A stretch of 16,046 nucleotides of DNA, from positions 1 to 16,046 of the forward strand of contig CATWSG010000032.1 of the NCBI GenBank assembly GCA_958353395.1. Direction: 5' to 3'. The DNA comes from an uncultured Collinsella sp. GTDB lineage: Bacteria; Actinomycetota; Coriobacteriia; Coriobacteriales; Coriobacteriaceae. The first letter of the stretch is position 1. Each line of letters opens with the position of its first letter. Both the position numbers and the translations under genes were made by a program. The notes below the pieces were generated by a model. That model made no database searches and was not told the origin of the DNA. It was given only the letters and a program-made list of their open reading frames with translations. This document shows, in pieces, positions 5,542 to 13,522 of the stretch.

Positions 5542-8319
5542 CTACCCGCGGTTGCGAACGCGGCTGTAGGGCGTATCCACCATGGGAAGATCCGGACGCA
5601 GTTTGCCGTCAAACGCGCGGTAAGCGTTCTGTACGGCGGGCGCCGTGGGGATCGTTGCGATCTCGCCGATGCCCTTGCCGCCATATGCCACAGGCAGCAG
5701 CTCGTCCTTCTCCACGTAAATGGCGTGGATATCCGGAATCTCGGGCGCACGGAACAGCCCGAGCGTACCGTACCTTGCCTGGGGCACGCAGTCCTTGAGC
5801 GGCCAGTCCTCGGTAAGCGCATAGCCCATACCCATGAGCACGCCGCCTTCGATCTGACCCTGGATGGAGATGGGGTTGACCACCTTGCCGGAATCGTGCG
5901 CGGCATAGACCTCGCTCACGCGACCGTCATCATCCAGAATGACCACATGCGTGGCAAAACCGTAGCAGATGTGGCTCTTGGGGTTGGGAACATCCGCGCC
6001 CAGTTTGTCGGTCGGCTCCAGGTACACGTAGCCAAACTCGCATCCCTCGAGCGCCTTAATGGCGGTCGCGGGATCCTGAGGATGCATACCCTGGCCGGCG
6101 ACGAGCTCCTGCGTGTGCAGCTGATAGGCGCGACCGTCGTCGTACTCGATCTTGACGCCGTCGCCATGCGCATTCACGGGAGCGGCGGGCGCAGACTTGC
6201 CGGCCTCGATGTCAAGCATGGCATCGCGCAGCAGGAAGGCGGCACCGCGCACGGCCTCGCCGGTCACGACCGTCTGACGCGAGCCAGACGTGGTGCCGGA
6301 GTCGGGAGCGTTCTCGGTGGAGCACTCGCCGTTGGCAATGCAGCTCAGCGGCAGACCGCAGGCCTCGGCAACGTCCTGCAAAAAGACCGTGTTGCAGCCC
6401 TGGCCGATGTCGGACGTGGCGGCATAGACCACGGCCACGCCGTTCTCGACGCGAATCTTGCAGCGGCCGGCATCGGGCAGGCCCACGCCCACGCCGGCGT
6501 TCTTCATGGCGCAGGCAATGCCGGCGTGTCCGGGATGCGCATAGTAGGCATCCTTGACCTCGAGCAGCGTCTCCTTAAGCGCCGTGGAGCAGTCGGCAAT
6601 TTGGCCGTTGGGCAAAACCTCGCCCGGCTCGATAGCGTTTCGGTAACGAATCTCCCACGGATCCAGGCCGACCTTCTCTGCCAGCAGGTCGATCAGGCTC
6701 TCGAGCGCAAACTCGGACTGGCAGACGCCAAAGCCGCGGTACGCGCCGGCGGGCGGGTTGTTGGTGTAGTAGCCATAACCGCGAATGTCGGTGTTCTGGT
6801 ACTTGTAGGGGCCGACAGCATGCGTGCAAGCGCGCTCGAGCACCGGGCCGCACAGCGACGCGTAGGCGCCGGTGTCAAAGTTGATCTCGCAATCCAGGCC
6901 GGTAAAGTTGCCCTCGGCGTCGCAACCCAGCGTAAAGGTACCGTCCATGGCATGACGCTTGGGATGGAACGCGAGCGACTCGGCACGCGTGAGCTTGCAC
7001 TTCACAGGACGCTGGAACTTATAGGCAGCAAGCGCGGCCAGGTGCTGGATCGAAACGTCCTCCTTACCGCCAAAGCCGCCGCCCACGAGCATGGTCTCGA
7101 CGACCACGCGCTCGGGTTCGCTATCCCAGCCAAACATGTGGGCACACTCTTTGCGCGTGTCGTAGGCACCCTGGTCGGTCGACTGCACCTTGACGCCATT
7201 CTTGTACGGGAAGGCAACGGCGCACTCGGGCTCCAAGAAGGCATGCTCGGTAAAGGGCGTGGTAAAGCGCTGTGTCACGGTAAACGCGCTCTCCGCCAGC
7301 GCCTTGGCGGCGTCGCCGCGCGTCACATGACGGCTCTGGCACACGTTGTCCTTGAGCTCCACCGTGTTGCCAAAGGCAAAGAAGCTGTCATGCAGGCGCG
7401 GGGCGTCGGCGGCCCTGGCCTCGACAATGTTGCGCACGGGCTCCAGCGGCTCGTAGTCAATCTTTACGAGCTTCTTGGCCTTCTCGAGCGTCGCCTCGTC
7501 CTCGGCGACCACCAGCACGATGGCATCGCCCACGCAGCGGGTGATATCGCCCTGAGCGATCATGACGTCCCAGTCCTGGATAAGGTGGCCGACCTGGTTG
7601 ACCGGCACGTCCTCGGCGCGCAGGATGCCCACCACACCGGGCAGGGCCTCGGCCTTGGAGGTGTCGATGGAAAGCACGCGGGCGCGCGGATACTTGGAGC
7701 GCACGGCGCTGGCATAGGTCAGGCCCGGCTGATCGAGCTCGTCGATGTCGTCGGGATACTTGCCCTCGCCGAGCACCTTCTTGCGCACGTCAATACGGAA
7801 GGCGCGCTTGCCCACGCCGTAGTCATCGCCGCGCTCCAGGTCCTCGTCGATCTGCTTTTCGCCGCGGAGCACCGCAGCGGCCAGCGAGATGCCCTCGATA
7901 ATCTTTTTGTAGCCGGTGCAGCGACAGACGTTACCGCGAATGGCGTACTTGATCTGTTCCTCGGTGGGCTCGGGGTCCTCGGCGATGAGCGCCGCACCCG
8001 CCATGACCATGCCGGGAATACAAAAACCGCACTGCACGGCGCCCACGGCGCCAAAGGCGTACACAAAGGCCTCGCGCACGTCCTCGGGCAGGCCCTCGAC
8101 GGTCACGATGTTGCGGCCGGCGGCAAGAGCGGTGGTCAGCACGCACGCCTTGACGGCTGCACCGTCCACATGGATGGTGCAGGTGCCGCAGGCGCCCTCG
8201 GAGCAGCCGTCCTTGGCGGAGTGAATGTGCAGGTCGTCGCGCAGATAGCGCAGCAGTGGTTTATTCTCCGTCGTCGCGTGCACGACACCGTTAACGGTAA
8301 AAGTGAATTCCTGTGCCAT
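5542..8319 (-). CDS. xdhD: XdhD-type molybdenum hydroxylase with fused [2Fe-2S] domain
   Basis: A 925-residue protein of the xanthine dehydrogenase family, close in layout and length to E. coli XdhD, the molybdenum subunit once annotated as probable selenate reductase. It should oxidise or reduce a purine at a molybdopterin site in the cytoplasm. Residues 1-150 carry two [2Fe-2S] motifs (C39, C44, C47, C59; C97, C100, C132, C134). The molybdopterin part shows GGGFGGKED (413-421), AYRGFG (526-531), GQGCNT (639-644) and the catalytic glutamate in GKGIGE (E886). There is no FAD domain, so electrons must pass to a partner, probably the ferredoxin and YgfK encoded just upstream. The ATG follows AAGGGA and lies 12 bp after the ferredoxin stop. 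Selenium dependence is family knowledge and cannot be read here; no selenocysteine codon is seen. Confidence 0.9.
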   Translation of the reverse strand: MAQEFTFTVNGVVHATTENKPLLRYLRDDLHIHSAKDGCSEGACGTCTIHVDGAAVKACVLTTALAAGRNIVTVEGLPEDVREAFVYAFGAVGAVQCGFCIPGMVMAGAALIAEDPEPTEEQIKYAIRGNVCRCTGYKKIIEGISLAAAVLRGEKQIDEDLERGDDYGVGKRAFRIDVRKKVLGEGKYPDDIDELDQPGLTYASAVRSKYPRARVLSIDTSKAEALPGVVGILRAEDVPVNQVGHLIQDWDVMIAQGDITRCVGDAIVLVVAEDEATLEKAKKLVKIDYEPLEPVRNIVEARAADAPRLHDSFFAFGNTVELKDNVCQSRHVTRGDAAKALAESAFTVTQRFTTPFTEHAFLEPECAVAFPYKNGVKVQSTDQGAYDTRKECAHMFGWDSEPERVVVETMLVGGGFGGKEDVSIQHLAALAAYKFQRPVKCKLTRAESLAFHPKRHAMDGTFTLGCDAEGNFTGLDCEINFDTGAYASLCGPVLERACTHAVGPYKYQNTDIRGYGYYTNNPPAGAYRGFGVCQSEFALESLIDLLAEKVGLDPWEIRYRNAIEPGEVLPNGQIADCSTALKETLLEVKDAYYAHPGHAGIACAMKNAGVGVGLPDAGRCKIRVENGVAVVYAATSDIGQGCNTVFLQDVAEACGLPLSCIANGECSTENAPDSGTTSGSRQTVVTGEAVRGAAFLLRDAMLDIEAGKSAPAAPVNAHGDGVKIEYDDGRAYQLHTQELVAGQGMHPQDPATAIKALEGCEFGYVYLEPTDKLGADVPNPKSHICYGFATHVVILDDDGRVSEVYAAHDSGKVVNPISIQGQIEGGVLMGMGYALTEDWPLKDCVPQARYGTLGLFRAPEIPDIHAIYVEKDELLPVAYGGKGIGEIATIPTAPAVQNAYRAFDGKLRPDLPMVDTPYSRVRNRG

Positions 8320-8331
8320 GGTGATTCCCTT

Positions 8332-8811
8332 CTACACGCCGGCGGCGATGCCGGTGCGGTCGTGGATGGCGCCATGCGGGCAGACGACGGCGCACATGCC
8401 GCACGACAGGCAGTCCACGCCGTCGATATGGGCGCAGTTGTCCTCGATGCGGATAGCGCCGGCAGGGCACTTTTTGGCGCACATGCCGCAACCGATGCAG
8501 CTCGTGTCGCAAATCTTGCGGGCGATGGCGCCCTTATCGGTGTTGTTGCAGCGCACCAGGATGTTCTGGTAGCCGGGGACGAAGGCAATCACGCGCTGCG
8601 GGCACGCCATGCCGCACAGGCCACAGCCCGTGCACTTGGAGCGGTCCACGCGGGCGATGCCATCGACCAGCGCAATGGCGCCGTGGGGGCAGGCCGTGAC
8701 GCAGGCGCCACAGCCAATGCAGCCTTCGCTGCAGCGGGCGTCGCCGCCTGCGGAGGCGCAACCGCTTCCGCAGGCAACGTAGGCCACGTTATGTTGAATG
8801 GATTTGGCCAT
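8332..8811 (-). CDS. Four-cluster [4Fe-4S] ferredoxin-like electron carrier
   Basis: A 159-residue protein with four complete CxxCxxCxxxC motifs starting at C31, C60, C105 and C134, hence probably four [4Fe-4S] clusters. Three more cysteines lie in the N-terminal part (C14, C18, C27). The cysteine-rich text resembles the ferredoxin part of RnfB and the YgfS-type ferredoxins found beside xdhD in E. coli. No membrane segment or signal peptide is present. It lies between ygfK (11 bp gap) and xdhD (12 bp gap), so it is co-translated with both and probably wires the hydroxylase's [2Fe-2S] centres to the YgfK iron-sulfur/flavin chain. The ribosome binding site is weak (AGGCGAG), suggesting coupling to ygfK translation. 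Confidence 0.85.
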   Translation of the reverse strand: MAKSIQHNVAYVACGSGCASAGGDARCSEGCIGCGACVTACPHGAIALVDGIARVDRSKCTGCGLCGMACPQRVIAFVPGYQNILVRCNNTDKGAIARKICDTSCIGCGMCAKKCPAGAIRIEDNCAHIDGVDCLSCGMCAVVCPHGAIHDRTGIAAGV

Positions 8812-8822
8812 AAGAGACTCGC

Positions 8823-11822
8823 CTATTTCTTAAGAAGGTACGAATAGTTGTCGCGCACAGCCCTGATGGTCAGGCGGACGGCCTCGGGAAGACCGGTGTT
8901 GACGGCATCGACCGAGACGGTGCGGACCGTGCCGGCGACGCGGACCTTAAAGTGGTCCTCGTCCACAGCCTGGAAGCCCTCGTTCTCGGAGTTCTCCATG
9001 TCCTGCTCGCTCCAGAACAGGGTGAGCTTGTCCTTGTAGGGACGGCCCTCCTGGTAGGGGCAGAACACAGCGCAGTTGCCGCACTCGTTGCACATGCCGT
9101 CGACGTGGACGACCTGATGCCTGGCGAGACCCGGCACCTTAATGGCAACGTTGGCGCGGTTGGGGCACACATCGCAGCAGACCTCGCACACCGAGCCGCA
9201 GCCCAGGCAACGAGTCTTGGTGCAGTTGCGCTTGTCGCGGCACAACGACCCCTTGCGCTCGTAGCAGGCGTCCTCGCGACCGGCCTGAGCATTCTGGTCG
9301 GCGTACTTGTTAAAGTCCACGCCGACGATGGCACGGGCGACCTCGGCGGCGTCGGCAATAGCCTCGACCACGGTAGCAGGACCGCGACGGCAGTCGCCGG
9401 CAGCCCAAACGCCCTCGACGCCGGTGGAGGTGGCGGCAAGACGGCCGCGACGGTCGTGCTCGACGCCCGCGGCATCGTACAGGCTGGCATCGACGCCCTC
9501 GCCCACGGCGCAGATCACCGTGGTGGCGGGAAGCTCGATGGTCTCGCCCGTGGCGACGGGGCTGCGACGGCCGCTTGCATCCGGCTCGCCAAGCTCCATA
9601 ACGTCGCAGGTCAGCACGGCGCCGTTAAGCGCCTTGGGGGCCAGCAGCTCGCAGAACTCAACGCCGTCGGCAAGAGCAAGATCGAGCTCTTCCTCGTCGG
9701 CGGGCATCTGCTTCTTGGTGCGGCGATACACCAGGCGCACGTTCTTCACGCCAGCAAGGCGCTTGGCCACGCGGGCCGCATCCATGGCGGTGTTGCCGGC
9801 GCCAATGACCACGACGTCCTCGCCCAGCTCGAGCTTCTCGCCCTTCTTGGCGGCCTCAAGGAACTCCAGCACGTCGAGCTCGGCGCCCTCGCCCAAACCT
9901 GCAGAGCCGGGCATCCAGGCACCGGTGGCCACGACCACGTCGGTGAAGCCCTGGGCCTTGAGCTCGTCGATGGACTCCACGCGGGCGTTGAGCTGAACCT
10001 TGGCGCCAAAGGCCAGGCAGAGCTCGGCATCGTGGGAGATATCGTCGCTCGCAATGCGGAACTCGGGAATCACGTGACGGACCACGCCGCCGAGCGAGTC
10101 GCGGGCTTCAAAGATGGTGACGGGCACGCCGGCGCGCGTCAGGAAGAATGCCGTCGCCAGGCCGGCCGGGCCGCCGCCGATAACGGCAACGTTGCGCTCG
10201 CCGTCGTTGGCGATAGCCTGGGCACGCAGCTTGGGTAGCACGGCGGTCATGGCCTCGCGGGCGGCCTTGAGCTTGCTGGCGCGAATCTGGGCGCCCTCGG
10301 GCTCGTAGAACGCACGCTCGCAGGCACGACCGCAAGGATGCGGGCAGATGGTGCCGGTGATGAACGGCAGGGCGTTGCGCTCGATGATGATGTTGAGTGC
10401 GTCCTCGTAGCGGCCCTCGTCAACGGCCGCCAGGTAGGCGGGAATATCCTGCTGGATGGGGCAGCTCGTGCGGCACGGCGTGGTAAAGCAATCGGAAAGA
10501 GGGCTCTTGCCGGCGACCTTGCGGTCGGGCAGCGGACGCAGCGGCTTCTTGTAGAGCGGGTTGGTGAGTGAGTCGGTCTGGATCGCAGTCACAGCCTCGA
10601 GAGAGACACCCGCGAACGGCTTGCCATCCAGGTCGGTAAACTCGCCGGCCATCTGGCTAAAGCGCTCGTAGCCACCGGGCTTGAGCACGTCGGTCGCCAG
10701 GGTGACGGGCCAAATGCCGGCATCGTACAGGGCGCGGATGTTGTAGACCGTAGCACCGCCAGAGTAGCTAATGCGCAGCTTGCCATCGAACTGCTCGGTA
10801 ATGCGACGGGCAGCCTCGATGGTCAGCGAGAACAGCGAACGGCCGGACATGTACATCTCGGTGGAAGGCAGCTCGTTCCTCGTCACGTCGACGGGGAAGG
10901 TGTTGGTGAGCTTGACGCCAAACTCCAGGCCGCGCTCGGCGCACAGGGCAATCAGGCGCTCGAACATGGGCACGGCGTCGGCCCACTGCAGGTCCTCGCG
11001 GAAGTGCGTATCGTCGAAGACGATGTAGTCGAAGCCCAGCTCGTTGAGGCGCTGGCGAGCAAACTCATAGCCCAGCAGCGTGGGGTTGCACTTGATGTAG
11101 GTGTTGAGACCCTTCTCGGTAATCAGATAGGTCGCGATGCGCTCGATCTCCGCCGGCGGGCAGCCATGCAGCGTGGACTCGGTAATGGAGTTGGAGACGC
11201 GCGCCGAGATGGACTCGACAAACGCGGCATCGACATGCTCAAACTTGTCCAGGTTAGCGAGCGCCCACGTGCGGCACTCGTTCCAAACCTCGGAGCCGCT
11301 GGCGTCCTTCATGCCCTCAATGTACGCATCGACCTTGGGGCTCTTGATGCCCTCGAGGTCATAACCCACGGACATGTTGAAGACAAAACCATCCGGGCTG
11401 CCCAGGCCGTACTCGCGAGCGATCAGGTGGCAGGCAAACCATGCCTTCACGTACTCGGCAAAGGCCTGCGGAACCTCGAGCTCGGTCGACCACTCGCAGT
11501 TGTAGCACTCGTCCTGCGCCACGATGCAGGGCTTGTTCACACACTTGGAGAGCTCCTCGCCGTCCATAACCTGAACGGTCTTGAGCTCAAAGAAGCGGGA
11601 ACCGGCCACGTAGGATGCCACGATGTTCTGGGCCAGCTGCGTATTGGGACCGGCGGCCGGGCCAAACGGAGTCTCGATGCGCTCGTCAAAAATGGGAAGC
11701 GCGCCCTCCTGGTTGGTCGTGACCATCTTGCGCACGCCAAAGACGGCGCCCTGAGTCTTGTGCTCCTCGATGATCCAGTTCATCAGCTGCGAAAACGGGA
11801 TCGGCCTCATGATGTCGCTCAT
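8823..11822 (-). CDS. ygfK: YgfK-type flavin/iron-sulfur oxidoreductase
   Basis: A 999-residue protein matching the YgfK family (about 1,000 residues, formerly putative selenate reductase subunit). Residues 1-430 form a dihydroorotate/dihydropyrimidine dehydrogenase-like barrel (STLHGCPPAEIE at 216-227). A GltD-like cysteine-rich domain follows (C445-C501, with CRTSC and CPHPCGRAC). Next come an FAD site VAVIGGGPAG (545-554), a nucleotide site VVIGAGNTAMD (671-681) and FAD-closing GVWAAGDC (804-811). C-terminal [4Fe-4S] motifs lie at C867-C886 and C911-C921. It should exchange electrons between NAD(P)(H) and an iron-sulfur partner. The ATG at 11822 is chosen because AGGAG lies 6 nt upstream; the longer frame to 11945 adds an Arg-rich, hairpin-derived stretch. 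The direction of electron flow and the true substrate are not shown by sequence. Confidence 0.92.
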   Translation of the reverse strand: MSDIMRPIPFSQLMNWIIEEHKTQGAVFGVRKMVTTNQEGALPIFDERIETPFGPAAGPNTQLAQNIVASYVAGSRFFELKTVQVMDGEELSKCVNKPCIVAQDECYNCEWSTELEVPQAFAEYVKAWFACHLIAREYGLGSPDGFVFNMSVGYDLEGIKSPKVDAYIEGMKDASGSEVWNECRTWALANLDKFEHVDAAFVESISARVSNSITESTLHGCPPAEIERIATYLITEKGLNTYIKCNPTLLGYEFARQRLNELGFDYIVFDDTHFREDLQWADAVPMFERLIALCAERGLEFGVKLTNTFPVDVTRNELPSTEMYMSGRSLFSLTIEAARRITEQFDGKLRISYSGGATVYNIRALYDAGIWPVTLATDVLKPGGYERFSQMAGEFTDLDGKPFAGVSLEAVTAIQTDSLTNPLYKKPLRPLPDRKVAGKSPLSDCFTTPCRTSCPIQQDIPAYLAAVDEGRYEDALNIIIERNALPFITGTICPHPCGRACERAFYEPEGAQIRASKLKAAREAMTAVLPKLRAQAIANDGERNVAVIGGGPAGLATAFFLTRAGVPVTIFEARDSLGGVVRHVIPEFRIASDDISHDAELCLAFGAKVQLNARVESIDELKAQGFTDVVVATGAWMPGSAGLGEGAELDVLEFLEAAKKGEKLELGEDVVVIGAGNTAMDAARVAKRLAGVKNVRLVYRRTKKQMPADEEELDLALADGVEFCELLAPKALNGAVLTCDVMELGEPDASGRRSPVATGETIELPATTVICAVGEGVDASLYDAAGVEHDRRGRLAATSTGVEGVWAAGDCRRGPATVVEAIADAAEVARAIVGVDFNKYADQNAQAGREDACYERKGSLCRDKRNCTKTRCLGCGSVCEVCCDVCPNRANVAIKVPGLARHQVVHVDGMCNECGNCAVFCPYQEGRPYKDKLTLFWSEQDMENSENEGFQAVDEDHFKVRVAGTVRTVSVDAVNTGLPEAVRLTIRAVRDNYSYLLKK

Positions 11823-11971
11823 AATGAGCTCCTCTCTGTAACGCCCGGCGAGACCGCGCGACGGGCGCAAATACGGTGTAGCGCTAGCACAGCGCCGGCG
11901 ACCCCGCGGAGGCCGCCTATGCGCGCGCCGGATGCGGCGAAACATCCGACGCGCGCGAATCTACTTGTGAA
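11823..11971 (-). other. ssnA-ygfK spacer with a strong hairpin
   Basis: A 149-bp intercistronic gap. GCGCGCGCCGGATG (11921-11934) and CATCCGACGCGCGC (11943-11956) form a 14-bp stem with an 8-nt loop; in the minus-strand RNA the single mismatch becomes a G-U pair. No T-run follows, so it is more likely an RNA-stability or processing element, or a partial attenuator, than a full terminator. A TAGCGCTA palindrome lies at 11879-11886. A secondary promoter for ygfK cannot be excluded. Confidence 0.5.
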
Positions 11972-13327
11972 TTAGTAGGTGCGATCGTTGAGCGTGCTCC
12001 AGAGCTTCTTGGACTCAGCCATGGTCCACGCGTTGATCTTGTCCTCATCAATCCCAACGAACTCGCGATCCTTGTACAGGACGCGGCCGTTGATAATGGT
12101 GGTGCGGCAGTTTTTGCCCATCATGCCAAAGAGCATGTGGCCGTCGATGTTCTCCTCGCTCAGCGGCGTAAAGGGCTTGTAGTCCATAACGATAACGTCG
12201 GCGGCAGCGCCGGCCTCGAGCACACCAAGCTTGCGATCGAAGTACTTGCTCGCCATCTTGGCGTTGTTCTCAAACAGCATCGTCATGGCCTCGCACCAGC
12301 CCACGTTGGGCATGGCAGCGTTGTGGCGCTGAATGATCAGGAAGACCTTAAGGCTCTCGAGCATATCGTGGGTGTAGGCGTCGGTGCCCATGCACACGGG
12401 GATGCCGCGGCGGAAGAACTCGAGCACGGGGGCGCAGCCCACGGCGTTGCCCATATTGGATTCGGGGTTGTTGACCAGCCAAGTGCCGGACTCCTTGACG
12501 ATATCCATCTCGGCAGGCGTCACGTGGATGCAGTGGCCGAGCATGGTGTCGGGACCCAGCAGGTTGTGCTGCAGCAGGCGCTCGACGGGGCTGATACCAC
12601 CGCGGTTGAGGCGGGAATCCCACACGTCGTTCATGCCCTCGCACACATGGATGTGGAAGCCGGTCAGGCCGTTGTTGGCCTCGGCCATCTTATCCATGGT
12701 CTCGTCCGAAAGCGTAAAGGTAGCATGTCCGCCAAACATGGCGGCGATCATGTGGTTGTCGTTATCGCGACGCTCCTTGGCGGCCCACTGGGCAAATTCG
12801 GCGTTCTCGGCAATGGCCTGGTCGCACTTTTCCTGGCCGCGGCGATCGGAGACCTCGTAGCACAGGCACGAACGCATGCCCAGCTCCTGAGCTGCATCCT
12901 TAATGGTAAAGAGGCTTCCCGGGATCTCGCAGAAGCTCGCATGGTGATCGAAGATCGTGGTGACGCCATCACGGATGGAGTCCAAAATCGTGGCATAGGC
13001 GCTGGCCTTGGTGCCGTCGAGCGTCAGGTTGTCGTCGATCTTCCACCACTGCTGCTCAAGATTCTCCAGGAAGTTGGTGGGGTTGCAGCCCTTAATGGCA
13101 AGGCCGCGGGCCAGACCCGAGTAGATGTGGGTGTGGCAGTTGATGAGTCCGGGCATGATGAGGTTGCCCCGGGCATCGACGTACTCGGCATCCGGGTACT
13201 TGGCCTTGAGCTCGCACTCGGGGCCCACTTCGACGATCGTATCTCCGTCAATGGCGACCGCACCGTTTGGAATAAACGGGGTCTGAGCGTTGCGGGTAAA
13301 GACGGAACCGTTAGCGACCAGAAGCAT
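11972..13327 (-). CDS. ssnA: SsnA-type amidohydrolase
   Basis: A 451-residue member of the amidohydrolase superfamily that aligns by eye with SsnA, a family usually about 440 residues long that travels with ygfK and xdhD. The metal-site signature is NCHTHIYSG (H65, H67), followed by FHIHVCEG (H225/H227), GHCIH (H265/H268) and GTDAY (D316), the usual ligand order for deaminase-like amidohydrolases. The protein is cytoplasmic. Neighbours suggest deamination or ring hydrolysis of a purine or its breakdown product; the exact substrate is not established. ATG at 13327 follows AAGGGAG at 5 nt and is preferred over the in-frame ATG at 13345, which lacks a ribosome binding site. Hairpin-rich gaps separate it from permease and ygfK. 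Confidence 0.9.
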   Translation of the reverse strand: MLLVANGSVFTRNAQTPFIPNGAVAIDGDTIVEVGPECELKAKYPDAEYVDARGNLIMPGLINCHTHIYSGLARGLAIKGCNPTNFLENLEQQWWKIDDNLTLDGTKASAYATILDSIRDGVTTIFDHHASFCEIPGSLFTIKDAAQELGMRSCLCYEVSDRRGQEKCDQAIAENAEFAQWAAKERRDNDNHMIAAMFGGHATFTLSDETMDKMAEANNGLTGFHIHVCEGMNDVWDSRLNRGGISPVERLLQHNLLGPDTMLGHCIHVTPAEMDIVKESGTWLVNNPESNMGNAVGCAPVLEFFRRGIPVCMGTDAYTHDMLESLKVFLIIQRHNAAMPNVGWCEAMTMLFENNAKMASKYFDRKLGVLEAGAAADVIVMDYKPFTPLSEENIDGHMLFGMMGKNCRTTIINGRVLYKDREFVGIDEDKINAWTMAESKKLWSTLNDRTY

Positions 13328-13345
13328 GGATGCTCCCTTCAACAT

Positions 13346-13522
13346 CAGAGGCGGGGTTTGACACCTCTGACATGGCGGAGTGCGAAGCGCCGGCCTACAC
13401 CGGAAACGGGCCCTCTCCCGTCAACGCTTCACCAAAGGGACAAACCCTTTGAAGTGCGGCTTGGCGCCGCATGGCGTCGGCGGACGAGGCGATACGTCCG
13501 CCGACGAATAGCACCGAATTGG
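13346..13522 (-). other. Permease-ssnA spacer packed with hairpins
   Basis: A 177-bp intercistronic gap containing at least four simple hairpins. They are CGTCGGCGGACG/CGTCCGCCGACG (13475-13506, perfect 12 bp with an 8-nt loop), GTGCGGC/GCCGCAT (13454-13472), CAAAGGG/CCCTTTG (13433-13451), and CAGAGG/CCTCTG (13346-13369), which lies just before the ssnA ribosome binding site. None is followed by a T-run. They could set different levels of permease and enzyme mRNA by processing or partial termination. No riboswitch class was recognised. Confidence 0.55.

Noticed and set aside
5725..8847. A 1040-codon plus-strand open frame opposite xdhD and the ferredoxin
   Set aside because: It is the antisense shadow of strongly recognisable genes in GC-rich DNA; its His/Ala/Val/Gly-rich text matches no protein and it lacks a ribosome binding site.
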